Assembly (NCBI GenBank): GCA_011390615.1
Contig: JAABSB010000002.1
Location: 1-55,288 of the forward strand
From: Desulfotignum sp.
GTDB taxonomy: Bacteria > Desulfobacterota > Desulfobacteria > Desulfobacterales > Desulfobacteraceae
Direction: 5' to 3'
DNA length: 55,288 bases
Shown here: positions 26,277-35,307 of the stretch, one piece after another
How positions within the stretch are numbered: position 1 is the stretch's first letter
Layout: each line of letters opens with the position of its first letter
Notes under the pieces: model-generated
What the model was told of the DNA's origin: nothing
Seen by the model: only the letters and a program-made list of their open reading frames with translations
Databases searched by the model: none
Position numbers and translations under genes: made by a program

Positions 26277-27491
26277 GTGATTTACCTTATCAGTTTGTTG
26301 ATATTTTCCGGCGTGATCATTATCCTTGTGTTTGTACTTTTATTTGTGGAAGCCAAAGTCACCACCCAGGGCAGCCATACCATTACCATCAACGACAGCA
26401 AAGACGATGCCCTCACGGTTTCCGGCAATCCCACGCTATTGTCCGCTCTGGCACAAAATGAAATTTTTCTGCCATCCGCCTGCGGTGGTTCCGGGTCCTG
26501 TGCCATGTGCAAATGCAAAGTAAAGGATGGGGGCGGTGCCATACTGCCCACTGAGCTGGCCCATCTGTCCAGAAAAGAAAAACTGGAGAATATTCGGCTG
26601 TCCTGCCAGCTCAAGGTCAAAGAGGACATGGCCATCCAGGTACCGGAATCCATTTTCGGCATCAAAAAGGTCAACGCCGTTGTGGTGTCCAATGACAACG
26701 TCTCTACCTTTATCAAGGAACTGGTAATAGAGCCTGAAGAACCCATTGAATTTGAAGCCGGTGCCTATATCCAGATCGATGTGCCGGAATACGAGCTGAC
26801 CTTCAAGGACTTTCACATTGACAGCAAGTATGTCAGTGAATGGAAAAAATACAACCTGTTCTCTCTTGCCGCCAAAGGGATTAAACCGGGTTTCCGGGCC
26901 TATTCCATGGCCAATCCCCCCCATGAAAAAGATATTGTCAAACTCAATGTGCGCATCGCCACCCCGCCCCCGGGGACGGAAAGCATTCCGCCCGGATTCG
27001 GGTCCTCATTCATATTCGGGCTCAAACCCGGGGACAAGGTAAAAATCAGCGGTCCCTACGGCGATTTCATGGCCAAAGACACGGACAAAGAGATGTGCTT
27101 TATCGGTGGCGGGGCAGGCATGGCCCCGTTGCGCAGCCATATACTTCACCAGCTGGAAGGCATCAACAGCAACCGCAAGATCTCCTTCTGGTACGGGGCA
27201 CGGTCTGTCAAGGAGATGTTTTACCATGAGGAGTTCACGGACCTGGCAGAACGGTACGACAATTTCACCTATCATGTGGCCCTTTCCAGCCCGGAAAAAG
27301 AAGACAACTGGACCGGGCTCACCGGGTTTGTCCACACCCATTTGATCGATTCCTATCTCAATGACCATGAAGATCCCACGGAAATAGAATACTACCTGTG
27401 CGGCCCCCCGCCCATGATCGATGCGGTCATTGATTCCCTCTATGAGCTGGGGGTGGAGGATGACATGATTTTTTACGACAAGTTCAGCTGA
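26277..27491 (+). CDS. nqrF: Nqr subunit F, NADH-oxidising
   Basis: The 404-residue protein begins with a transmembrane helix, then a [2Fe-2S] domain (C69, C75, C78, C110 in ACGGSGSCAMCKC and RLSCQL), an FAD domain (residues around FRAYSMANPP) and an NADH-binding domain (GGGAGMAPLRSH, YYLCGPPPMIDA). It takes electrons from NADH into the pump. GTG 26277 follows AAGGAG. It is the last nqr gene; pyrD starts 6 bases later. Confidence 0.93.
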   Translation: MIYLISLLIFSGVIIILVFVLLFVEAKVTTQGSHTITINDSKDDALTVSGNPTLLSALAQNEIFLPSACGGSGSCAMCKCKVKDGGGAILPTELAHLSRKEKLENIRLSCQLKVKEDMAIQVPESIFGIKKVNAVVVSNDNVSTFIKELVIEPEEPIEFEAGAYIQIDVPEYELTFKDFHIDSKYVSEWKKYNLFSLAAKGIKPGFRAYSMANPPHEKDIVKLNVRIATPPPGTESIPPGFGSSFIFGLKPGDKVKISGPYGDFMAKDTDKEMCFIGGGAGMAPLRSHILHQLEGINSNRKISFWYGARSVKEMFYHEEFTDLAERYDNFTYHVALSSPEKEDNWTGLTGFVHTHLIDSYLNDHEDPTEIEYYLCGPPPMIDAVIDSLYELGVEDDMIFYDKFS

Positions 27492-27497
27492 TCCGTC

Positions 27498-28469
27498 ATG
27501 GCTGAATTTCTAGGAATACAGTTAAAAACCCCGCTGGTGCTGGCCTCGGGCATCCTGGGCAACAATGCCGGCATCCTGTCCCGGGTCCATGGGGCCGGAT
27601 GCGGTCTGGTGACCATGAAATCCATCGGCCCGAACCGGCGGGACGGCCATAACAACCCCACGGTCATTGACCTGGGATGCGGCATGATCAATGCCGTGGG
27701 TCTGCCAACCCCTGGATTCGACAACATGGATGCGGAATGGCAGGCCCTGGCGGACCGGGATTTTCCCCTCAATGCCAGCATCTACGGCGGATCAATAGCT
27801 GAATTTGCTGAAGTGGCCCGCTTTGTGTCGGACCAGGGACCCGACTGCATTGAAATCAACATCTCCTGCCCCAATTCCGATCACCACGGCATGCTGTTCG
27901 GGGTGGATGAAAAAGCAGCCCATGCTGTCACGGCTGCGGTGAAACGCGTCATCGATGTGCCGCTGATCGCCAAGCTAACGCCGGCGGCCCCGGATATCGG
28001 CCGCATTGCAAAAGCATGTGAAGATGCCGGGGCAGATGCCATCTGCGCCATCAACACGGCCGGCCCCGGCATGGTCATAGACATCGAAGCGAAAATGCCG
28101 GTGCTGGCATTCAAAAAAGGGGGCCTGTCCGGCCCCATGATAAAACCCATTGCGGTCCGTTGCGTGTATGACATCTTCAGGGCCGTGTCCATCCCTATCA
28201 TCGGTTTAGGCGGGGTCACCACCGGTGAGGATGCCGTGGAGATGTTCATGGCGGGCGCCACCCTGGTGGGTATGGGATCTGCCGTGCGGTACCGGGGCAT
28301 CCAGGTGTTTGACAAGGTGAACCGGGAACTTGTCGACTGGCTGGGCGCCCATGAAACCAACAGAGAAGCGGTCATCGGTGCGGCACACCATCCTGCCGGC
28401 AGGACCTTCAATGATCCGGTTTCCATTTCAAATGACCGTTCCAGCCAGTACAGGAAAAGCACCCCATGA
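27498..28469 (+). CDS. pyrD: Dihydroorotate dehydrogenase, class 1B catalytic subunit
   Basis: The 323-residue FMN enzyme oxidises dihydroorotate to orotate in pyrimidine synthesis. Class 1B is shown by the active-site cysteine in EINISCPNSDHHG, the FMN motifs GLGGVTTGEDA and MFMAGATLVGMGSA, and by pyrK overlapping its stop. It passes electrons through PyrK to NAD+. The C-terminus is about 15-20 residues longer than usual. It starts 6 bases after nqrF with no clear ribosome site, so translation is likely coupled to the Nqr genes. Confidence 0.92.
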   Translation: MAEFLGIQLKTPLVLASGILGNNAGILSRVHGAGCGLVTMKSIGPNRRDGHNNPTVIDLGCGMINAVGLPTPGFDNMDAEWQALADRDFPLNASIYGGSIAEFAEVARFVSDQGPDCIEINISCPNSDHHGMLFGVDEKAAHAVTAAVKRVIDVPLIAKLTPAAPDIGRIAKACEDAGADAICAINTAGPGMVIDIEAKMPVLAFKKGGLSGPMIKPIAVRCVYDIFRAVSIPIIGLGGVTTGEDAVEMFMAGATLVGMGSAVRYRGIQVFDKVNRELVDWLGAHETNREAVIGAAHHPAGRTFNDPVSISNDRSSQYRKSTP

Positions 28470-29281
28470 TTTTCGACCAGAAACCCGTCATGGTCCAGGT
28501 GGCCAGGAAAACCCTGCACAACCCCTGTTTTGTGACCCTGTTTTTTGATTTGGCCATCGATTTTCAGCCGGGCCGGTTCATCATGGTCTGGCTCCCGGGG
28601 GTGGATGAAAAACCCTACACCATCTCCTATCATGGACCGGAACGGTTCGGCATCACCATTGAGGCCAAAGGAAGATTTTCCAACCAGGCCCTTTCCCTGT
28701 CCCCGGGAGATTGGGTAGGCATCCGGGGGCCTTTCGGCAACGGTTTTGATATCATTTCCTCTCCTGATGTAGCCGTGGTGGCCGGCGGCTGCGGCATGGC
28801 GCCATTAGCACCCCTGGTGGAACAACTGGATCCGAACCTGTTCTTTGTCCACGGGGCCAGAACAAAGGATTTTATCCTGTATCCACAGCGGTTTGCAGTC
28901 AAACGTTATTTTACAACAGATGATGGCAGCCTGGGACACAGGGGATTTGTCACTGATCTGCTGGCAGCAGAGATCCAGCGCCGGACAGAACAGGCACAGT
29001 TTGAAATGGTGTATGCCTGTGGACCGGAAATGATGATGCACGCGGTGTTCACCCTGTGCGAAGCCTACGGCATCCCCTGCCAGGTATCTATGGAACGGTA
29101 TATGCGTTGCGGGTTCGGGGTATGCGGTGCCTGCGTGTGCAGTGACCAGGTGGTCTGCACGGACGGGCCGGTATTCCATTCAGACCAGCTGCGCAAAATG
29201 ACCGATTTCAACCGCACCGCCCTGCTCAAATCCGGGCAGCCGGTTGCTTTGTCCGAATACATGTCCTGGCGCTGCCAGTGA
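28466..29281 (+). CDS. pyrK: Dihydroorotate dehydrogenase electron-transfer subunit
   Basis: This 271-residue protein has a ferredoxin-reductase-like FAD/NAD fold (KPYTISYHG, GGCGMAPLAPLVEQ) and a C-terminal [2Fe-2S] site, CGFGVCGACVCSDQVVC. It shuttles electrons from PyrD to NAD+. Its ATG overlaps the pyrD stop (28466-28469). Confidence 0.9.
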   Translation: MIFDQKPVMVQVARKTLHNPCFVTLFFDLAIDFQPGRFIMVWLPGVDEKPYTISYHGPERFGITIEAKGRFSNQALSLSPGDWVGIRGPFGNGFDIISSPDVAVVAGGCGMAPLAPLVEQLDPNLFFVHGARTKDFILYPQRFAVKRYFTTDDGSLGHRGFVTDLLAAEIQRRTEQAQFEMVYACGPEMMMHAVFTLCEAYGIPCQVSMERYMRCGFGVCGACVCSDQVVCTDGPVFHSDQLRKMTDFNRTALLKSGQPVALSEYMSWRCQ

Positions 29282-29331
29282 TATCACAGGAAAACACCCC
29301 GGAAAACCATCACAAACAAACAGAGGATTTA

Positions 29332-30012
29332 ATGACCCAAATGACCTATCAGGAATCTTTCATCACCTTTCTTGTCCAGTGCAACGCCCTGACATTCGGG
29401 GAATTTCAACTCAAAAGCGGAAGAGTCGCCCCGTATTTCATCAACACCGGCATGTTTGACACAGGGGCCAAGATCAAACAGCTGGGCACCTATTATGCCC
29501 GGGCCGTGCACGAGCATTTCAGCACCGCATTTGACGGCATTTACGGGCCTGCCTACAAAGGGATTCCTTTGTGCGTGTCCACAGCCATGGCCCTGTCTGA
29601 CATGGAGATAGACAAAGGCTATGTGTTCAACCGCAAGGAAGCCAAAACCTATGCAGACAAAAGCAGCACAGTGGGCATGGGCCTGAACGGGGACACCCGG
29701 CTCATCCTGGTGGATGATGTCATCACCTCGGGCAAAGCCATCAGAGAATCCCTCGATATCCTGAAAACCAGCGGAAATCCACTGGTAAAAGGCATCGTCA
29801 TCAGCGTGGACCGCCAGGAAAAAGGCACCACCGACCAGAACGCCCTGGCAGAGGTGGCACAAACCCTGGGCATCCCCATTTATGCCATTGTCACCCTGTC
29901 CGACATCACCACTTTTCTGCACAACAAAGAGATCAATGGCCGGATAATCCTGGATGATGCCATGATGGAAAAAATCGACACCTACCTGGCGCAATACGGC
30001 ACAGCTTGCTGA
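29332..30012 (+). CDS. pyrE: Orotate phosphoribosyltransferase
   Basis: The 226-residue enzyme joins orotate to PRPP, giving OMP. The PRPP-binding motif is LILVDDVITSGKA and the N-terminal FGEFQLKSGR stretch is typical. ATG 29332 follows GAGGA; an upstream in-frame GTG at 29278 lacks family similarity before residue 19. It completes the pyrDKE set behind nqr. Confidence 0.93.
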   Translation: MTQMTYQESFITFLVQCNALTFGEFQLKSGRVAPYFINTGMFDTGAKIKQLGTYYARAVHEHFSTAFDGIYGPAYKGIPLCVSTAMALSDMEIDKGYVFNRKEAKTYADKSSTVGMGLNGDTRLILVDDVITSGKAIRESLDILKTSGNPLVKGIVISVDRQEKGTTDQNALAEVAQTLGIPIYAIVTLSDITTFLHNKEINGRIILDDAMMEKIDTYLAQYGTAC

Positions 30013-30048
30013 CACCGGCTTTTACCTGATGCGGCTCAGCTGCAAGGG

Positions 30049-30441
30049 TTAATACCAATCCTCAAGTGTCAGGGCACTGACCCGTTCAAATTCTCTTACA
30101 TTGTGGGTTACAAGAATGGCATTTGCAGCCAATGCCGTACCTGCGATCAATGTGTCATACGGCCCGATGGGCATCCCTTTTTTTTCAAGGTCCGCCCTTA
30201 TCATTGCGGCACTTTCAGCTTCTTTTGCCCCGAAAGGAAAAATATTGACATGGGAGACCAGCAGATCCAACTGAATTTTCCTTTTTGCCGGGTTTGTTGA
30301 CTTGGCAATGCCAAGCGCAAGTTCAAAAAGAACAATTGCCGGAATACCAATATCCTTTGGGGATTTTGAAAGCAACATATCCGCGACATTACCGGCACCC
30401 TTGAAGAAATAGATGAGTGTATTGGTATCAAGAATATACAA
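30049..30441 (-). CDS. vapC: VapC-type PIN-domain toxin
   Basis: A 130-residue PIN-domain RNase. Acidic metal ligands are visible in YILDTNTLIYFF (D5), LFELALG and PYDTLIAG, and the family end is HNVREFERV. VapC toxins cleave tRNA or rRNA and are held in check by VapB. It begins with TTG at 30441, 2 bases after the antitoxin stop, so translation is coupled. Confidence 0.85.
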   Translation of the reverse strand: MYILDTNTLIYFFKGAGNVADMLLSKSPKDIGIPAIVLFELALGIAKSTNPAKRKIQLDLLVSHVNIFPFGAKEAESAAMIRADLEKKGMPIGPYDTLIAGTALAANAILVTHNVREFERVSALTLEDWY

Positions 30442-30443
30442 TT

Positions 30444-30677
30444 TTACAGAACCTCGCGTTCGGCATCTTCATCTTCTGTTGAACGGATTTCTGCCAGTTC
30501 CGGAAAATCATTTTTCCAGGAACCTGCCAAATCTACGATGTCCTGGGGCCATTCGGTCGACACCTTTTTCCTGATAATATCTGCGACCCATTTACTGACA
30601 GACACATGGTTTGCCCTGGCAGCATGCTTCATTTTATTTTCAATCTCATTGTCAAGATATATGGTTACCTGACCCAT
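30444..30677 (-). CDS. vapB: VapB-type antitoxin
   Basis: The 77-residue protein starts MGQVTIYLDNEIENKMKHAA, a ribbon-helix-helix DNA-binding domain, and ends in an acidic toxin-binding tail rich in Glu and Asp. GGAGGTG lies 6 bases before ATG 30677, so this start is preferred over the in-frame codon at 30698. It should neutralise VapC and repress its own promoter. Confidence 0.8.
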   Translation of the reverse strand: MGQVTIYLDNEIENKMKHAARANHVSVSKWVADIIRKKVSTEWPQDIVDLAGSWKNDFPELAEIRSTEDEDAEREVL

Positions 30678-30710
30678 TGTAACACCTCCGCTTACCAAAT
30701 AAAACTATAT

Positions 30711-30728
30711 GTGTAATTATAATTGCAC
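30711..30728. promoter_or_regulatory. Probable VapB operator palindrome
   Basis: GTGTAATTATAATTGCAC is an 18-bp palindrome with one mismatched pair, covering the -10 element of the vapBC promoter. That is the expected place for autorepression by a ribbon-helix-helix antitoxin. Confidence 0.6.
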
Positions 30729-30744
30729 AACATCCTTTTGTCAA
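30716..30744 (-). promoter_or_regulatory. Consensus sigma-70 promoter of vapBC
   Basis: On the minus strand TTGACA (30739-30744) and TATAAT (30716-30721) are both perfect and 17 bases apart. The start codon is about 39 bases downstream of the -10 box. Confidence 0.85.
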
Positions 30745-30835
30745 TAACCACCTGGGGTGGTGTCAGATAAAAAGTCAATACAAACGTTTTCTCCGGCATC
30801 TTGAAAATCATGCCGGAATCGCGTAGATTCATACA

Positions 30836-31492
30836 ATGATTGACCGGCTTAAAAAAATTTATCTGTTGTATGATAAAGTCATGGCTTCTGTGACAAAGGC
30901 ATGCCGTCCGAAATGTGCCCAATGCTGTACCTGCAATGTGACACTGACAAGCCTGGAGGCCCGTTTTATGACCTTTTTTCTACCGTCTGCCCAAAAAAAA
31001 GCACTTTACACAAGAATAACAGAGAAATTTCCGGCAAAACGGTATATTCCCAGAATGACCACAAACCAGTTTGCCCGATTGTGCATGGAAGACACAGATC
31101 TGCCGGATGAAGAAAATGATCCCTCATGGGGCAAATGCCCTTTGCTGGAAAATGACCTGTGCACTGTTTATGATGTCAGGCCGTTCGGCTGTCGGGCATT
31201 GATGTCGGATACAGGTTGTAAAAATATAGGCTTTGCACAGGTGCCGCCATGGGTGTTGACGATGAACAACGTCTTTTTGCAGGCCATCGAACACCTGGAT
31301 TCGCATGGATTTTCCGGCAATCTGTCCGACATGCTGACCTGGTTCCCGGCGGATAAACCTGATCCGCCTGCAGACCGGTTTGTACCCAACGAGACGATCT
31401 CCGTGCTGATGGTGCCGCCCGGGCACCGCCAGGATTTGGCACCGGTGATACAGCAGTTGTCAACCCTGTTAACCTCGGATAGCCGCCCATGA
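30836..31492 (+). CDS. YkgJ-family cysteine cluster protein
   Basis: This 218-residue protein shows the Cys-rich pattern of the YkgJ (zinc- or iron-chelating) family: CRPKCAQCCTC near the N-terminus and CPLLENDLCTVYDVRPFGCR in the middle. Members may bind a metal cluster; function is not established. There is no ribosome site before ATG 30836. A promoter-like pair TTGAAA (30801) and TAGATT (30824), 17 bases apart, would start transcription near the ATG itself, so a leaderless message is possible. Confidence 0.75.
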   Translation: MIDRLKKIYLLYDKVMASVTKACRPKCAQCCTCNVTLTSLEARFMTFFLPSAQKKALYTRITEKFPAKRYIPRMTTNQFARLCMEDTDLPDEENDPSWGKCPLLENDLCTVYDVRPFGCRALMSDTGCKNIGFAQVPPWVLTMNNVFLQAIEHLDSHGFSGNLSDMLTWFPADKPDPPADRFVPNETISVLMVPPGHRQDLAPVIQQLSTLLTSDSRP

Positions 31493-31600
31493 CGGCACAT
31501 CTTTTGCCACACCTGGACCACCTCTCTTGAACCGGGAAAAGAACTGATCACCCTGGTCTATCCCAAAAAAATCCGGTCTGCCCCAGACTTTATCCCGTGC

Positions 31601-32353
31601 CTATACACTTTGGTTGATCTGAAGGGCTGCAGCCAGGGTCTGGTCAATAATGCGCGGCATCAGGTCGTCTGACATCTCTGCTTTGAACCCGACCACCCAC
31701 AGAGCCGGCAGATGGCCTGCCCTGGGGGAAAGACATACTGCCACAGCCCGGACACCGGCAATGTATTCTTCATCATCCAGGGCATATCCCCTTTTTTTGA
31801 CTGCTTTCAGCTCTTCCAGATATATTGCCGGATCCACAATGGTCTGGGAAGTAAACCTGCGCAAAGGGTGGGTTTTCAAATAGGCCGCAGCCTCAGGTGC
31901 CGGCATGGCTGACAAAAAGGCCTTTCCCACAGCCCCGGCCAGGAGGGGCAGTGCCGTGCCGATGGGAGAGCTTATCTTGAAATCTTTTCTGGATTCCACG
32001 ATATCAATAACCGTTACATGGTGGGCATTGCGTATACCCAGAAATACCGATTCCCCGCATTGTTCCATGAGATTTTCCATGGCCGGCCTGGCGGATTTTA
32101 CGATATCCACCCTTTCATAGGCAGCCTTGCCCAGTTCCATGAGGGTCAGGCCGATGGTATACCGCTTGGAATCCGGATGCCGTGTAATGGCACCCTGTTC
32201 CTCAAGGGCTGCGGTAATGCCGTGGACCGTACTTTTGCTGATATCAAGATCCGTTGAAATATCACTGATGCGCAGTCCTTTTTCAGACTGTGATATGGCC
32301 TTGAGAATATCGAAAGCCTTTTTAACAATAGGGGCCTGGTACCGTTTGGTCAT
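31601..32353 (-). CDS. IclR family transcriptional regulator
   Basis: The 250-residue protein has the IclR winged helix (RISDISTDLDISKSTVHGIT, residues about 25-45) and the C-terminal effector domain with the GAVGKAFLSAMP stretch. IclR regulators respond to small organic ligands. Its start overlaps the end of the decayed mscS gene by 4 bp, so it was once in an operon with it. Target genes are not evident. Confidence 0.88.
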   Translation of the reverse strand: MTKRYQAPIVKKAFDILKAISQSEKGLRISDISTDLDISKSTVHGITAALEEQGAITRHPDSKRYTIGLTLMELGKAAYERVDIVKSARPAMENLMEQCGESVFLGIRNAHHVTVIDIVESRKDFKISSPIGTALPLLAGAVGKAFLSAMPAPEAAAYLKTHPLRRFTSQTIVDPAIYLEELKAVKKRGYALDDEEYIAGVRAVAVCLSPRAGHLPALWVVGFKAEMSDDLMPRIIDQTLAAALQINQSV

Positions 32354-32941
32354 GAATGGTTTTTTCCTTTGCGCTTTCCAAAAAGTGCAATTTCAATGGG
32401 TTTACTGGCTTCGCCAAAATACAGGGTCTGGTGGGGGAATGGAATTTCAATACCAGCTTCGTCAAATGCAAGCTTGATTCTGCGCAGATATTCTCTTCCC
32501 ACCTGCCACTGGCGGATGGGTTTTGTTTTGATCCTGCCTTTAATAATTACGGCTGAGTTGTCGAATTTGTCCACCCCCAAAATTTCAGGCTCCTCAAGCA
32601 TAAAAGGTCCGAGCAATGCCTCCTGTTTCATTTCAGAACCCACCTTGGCCATTACTTCGATCACCTTGTCGGTATTTTCCTTATAGGCAACACCGATATC
32701 AAACACATAGGCAGAACAGTCATTGGTCAGATTACTCAATGTGGTGACCGTCCCGTTTGGTAAACATGCACACTCCCCCCAGATCACGCAACACAATGGT
32801 CCGGAAATTGCGTTTTTCAACGAGGCCGCCTGTCCCGTTTACAATGGCCACATCCCCTACCCGGACCAGGTTTTCAAGAATAAAGAAAAAACCGCGCAAA
32901 TAATATACAATTTTATAAAAACCATGGAAAAGATGCAGCAA
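32350..32941 (-). pseudogene. Decayed mscS mechanosensitive channel gene
   Basis: Two overlapping minus-strand frames together give the MscS beta and C-terminal domains. The upstream frame reads FFILENLVRVGDVAIVNG then RTIVLRDLGGV; the downstream frame continues LPNGTVTTLSNLTNDCSAYV to the C-terminal end. They are joined by a frame change at or near a six-base C run (32775-32780; G run on the coding strand). The transmembrane half before FFILENL is absent, and the sequence beyond 32941 is the regulatory region of the next operon. With both a frameshift and N-terminal loss it cannot make a channel. Confidence 0.8.
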
Positions 32942-32971
32942 AAATATTGCACTGCATATTTTTTATTGCAC
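32933..32971. promoter_or_regulatory. Palindromic upstream activator site of the molybdopterin operon
   Basis: Two 19-base arms (32933-32951 and 32953-32971) flank a central C and are partly complementary. The right arm TGCATATTTTTTATTGCAC matches 16 of 19 bases of the right arm of the site at 42404-42442. It lies about 190 bases before the sigma-54 promoter. A related half-site GCGCAAATAATAT is at 32894. Probable binding site for the NtrC-type regulator encoded in the operon. Confidence 0.55.
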
Positions 32972-33138
32972 ACCCCTTGCCAACCTACCCTGATTTAGGC
33001 CTGTAAAATTGTCTTGCTTTTCAGAATTTTTTGGCCCAGTTTATAAAAAATGGCTTATTATAACATATTTCCCTTTAACTGAAGCATTCTTTGTCGCAGC
33101 TTTGATTTTTTTAAAATTTTATTCATGGAAGTTGCATG

Positions 33139-33156
33139 TTGGCACGCTTATGGCAA
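33139..33156 (+). promoter_or_regulatory. Sigma-54 promoter of the molybdopterin operon
   Basis: TTGGCACGCTTATGGCAA has GG (33141-33142) and GC (33153-33154) exactly 10 bases apart and only one mismatch to TGGCACG-N4-TTGCA. Transcription should begin near 33165, leaving about 40 bases before the start codon. Confidence 0.85.
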
Positions 33157-33205
33157 GAAAAACCCCACATGATTAAAATTGATATTGCCAAGGAGACAAA
33201 AAATT

Positions 33206-35287
33206 ATGGATAAAGACGTGTTCAGTTTGTGTTTCATGTGTTCGGTCAGGTGTCCCATAAAAGTCGGTGTCAAGGACGGGCATGTGAACTGGATCCAGGG
33301 AAACCCCCATGTGGCGGGGATAGACGGCCGTTTGTGCCCCAGGGGGTCAGCCGGCAAATCCCTGCTTTATGATGACCAGCGGCTCCAGTCCCCCCTTATC
33401 CGGGTAGGGGACAGGGGATCGGGAAACTGGCGGAAAGCCTCATGGGAAGAGGCCCTTGACTATGTGGGAACCAGACTTAAAGAAATCAAAAATACCCATG
33501 GCGGCCATGCCATTGCCCTGGGCGAACGGGCCCAGCTGGCCACCCATGTGAGCAAAACCTTTTTAAAGGCTTTGGGCTCCCCCAACCATTTCACCCATGA
33601 TGCGCTCTGCAAAGGATCAATGAACACGGCCTGCCGCTCCATGTTCGGGTATACTGACGGCCAGATGGGTATCAATTACGCCAATACAAAACATATTGTT
33701 CTTTACGGCAGAAACATTTTTGAATCTATCAATGTCAAAGAGGTGAACACCCTGATGGATGCCCTTGAAAAAGGGGCAAAGCTCACCTATATCGATCCCC
33801 GGGTGAATGTCACAGCCTCCAAGGCCCACCGGTACTGGATGATCCGGCCGGGGACCGACCTGGCCCTCAACTACGGCCTGATTCACGTCATTTTAAAAGA
33901 ACGCCTCTATGATGCAGAATTTGTGGAAAAATGGGTACACGGCCTCACCGATCTGCGGGATTTTATAAAGGAATACACCCCGGAATGGGCGGAAACCGAA
34001 ACCGGGATTCCGGCCGGGGAAATCAAGGCCCTGGCCAGAGAGATAAGCCGGGAAAAACCAGCGGTTATTTTTCATTACGGGTATCGTTGCGCCAGCCACC
34101 AGAATGAAATATACATGCGCCGGTCCATCCTCATGCTCAACGCCCTGATGGGATCTGTGGAAGCAAAGGGCGGGATTTTCTTTAAAAAAGGCCCGGGAGC
34201 CGAAGGCGGCAAGCCTGCAAGAAAACTCACGGAACAGGAATTTCCCAAAATAGAGGTGCCGCGTTTTGACAAGGTCGGAACACCGGATTTTCCGCTGCCT
34301 GATCCTGCCCATGGTGTGGCCCAGATCCTTCCATATGCCATTCTCAACGAAGATCCCTATCCCATAAAGGCATTGATCAACTACCGCCTGGACCCCCTTA
34401 TGTCAATTGCTGATACCAGCGGTACAAAAAAAGCCCTGGACAAACTGGATCTTATCGTCACCATTGACATCAATTATTCAGACATTGCCTGGTATTCTGA
34501 TGTCATTCTGCCTGAATCCACCTATCTGGAGCGTACCGACTGCGTCCAGCAGATGAACGGCCTAAAGCCCATGATGTTTCTGCGTGAAAAAGCTGTGGAA
34601 CCACGGTATGACACCGTAGAGGGTGCCATCATTCTCAAGCGCCTCGGCGAGCGGCTGGGTATAGGGGCGTATTTTCCCTATGAGACCATGGACGAGCTGG
34701 TGGACTGGCAGCTGGAAGGTACCGGGTTTACCCGAGAGGATTTTGCCCAAAAAGGCTTTGTCAGTTACGGCAAATCCCCCATATTCTGGGACAGAAACGA
34801 CATCCCCTTCAAGACCCCGTCCAAAAAGATTGAATTCAGATCATCTCTGCTTGAGGATGCCGGTTTTCCATCTTTTCCGTCCTATGAACCTCCGGCGGCA
34901 ACACCGGAAAAAAAGTTCCGCCTGGTGGTGGGACGTACCGGCCTCCATACCCATATTTCCACCCAGAATGTCCCGTATCTCAATGAGCTGATGAAAGAAA
35001 ATCTGCTGTGGATCAATAAGGAAAAAGCGGCTGACCTGGGCATTACAGACGGTGCCACAGTGGAGGTGGCCTCTGCCTGCGGAAAAGGATGGATCAAAGC
35101 CTTTGTCACAGATTTGATCCATCCTGAAGCGGTGTTCATGGTCCACGGATTCGGACATGAGGCCAAACTGGCAAAACGGTCCTACAACCAGGGATGTTCA
35201 GATGCCCTGCTCCAGGAAAATCTGTATGATAAAGTCGGGGGAAGCCCGGCATACCATGACACCTTTGTCACCGTGACCCCGGTGTAA
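33206..35287 (+). CDS. Cytoplasmic molybdopterin oxidoreductase, PhsA/PsrA-like
   Basis: The 693-residue catalytic subunit belongs to the DMSO-reductase superfamily. Cys9, Cys12, Cys16 and Cys44 (LCFMCSVRCP, RLCPRGSAG) bind the FS0 [4Fe-4S] cluster, and Cys135 (FTHDALCKGS) is placed to ligate molybdenum or tungsten. Similarity is closest to thiosulfate/polysulfide reductases, yet there is no Tat signal: the protein begins three residues before the cluster-binding region, so it works in the cytoplasm. AAGGAG at 33190-33195 sets ATG 33206; the in-frame ATG at 33179 is too near the transcription start. It is first in an eight-gene sigma-54 operon. The substrate (polysulfide, thiosulfate, sulfite, formate or another) is not decided by sequence. 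Confidence 0.85.
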   Translation: MDKDVFSLCFMCSVRCPIKVGVKDGHVNWIQGNPHVAGIDGRLCPRGSAGKSLLYDDQRLQSPLIRVGDRGSGNWRKASWEEALDYVGTRLKEIKNTHGGHAIALGERAQLATHVSKTFLKALGSPNHFTHDALCKGSMNTACRSMFGYTDGQMGINYANTKHIVLYGRNIFESINVKEVNTLMDALEKGAKLTYIDPRVNVTASKAHRYWMIRPGTDLALNYGLIHVILKERLYDAEFVEKWVHGLTDLRDFIKEYTPEWAETETGIPAGEIKALAREISREKPAVIFHYGYRCASHQNEIYMRRSILMLNALMGSVEAKGGIFFKKGPGAEGGKPARKLTEQEFPKIEVPRFDKVGTPDFPLPDPAHGVAQILPYAILNEDPYPIKALINYRLDPLMSIADTSGTKKALDKLDLIVTIDINYSDIAWYSDVILPESTYLERTDCVQQMNGLKPMMFLREKAVEPRYDTVEGAIILKRLGERLGIGAYFPYETMDELVDWQLEGTGFTREDFAQKGFVSYGKSPIFWDRNDIPFKTPSKKIEFRSSLLEDAGFPSFPSYEPPAATPEKKFRLVVGRTGLHTHISTQNVPYLNELMKENLLWINKEKAADLGITDGATVEVASACGKGWIKAFVTDLIHPEAVFMVHGFGHEAKLAKRSYNQGCSDALLQENLYDKVGGSPAYHDTFVTVTPV

Positions 35288-35307
35288 TTTTCATAAGGAG
35301 GCAATGA

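Noticed and set aside
33179-33205. Upstream in-frame start for the molybdopterin subunit
   Set aside because: It lies only about 14 bases from the expected transcription start and lacks a ribosome site, whereas 33206 has one.
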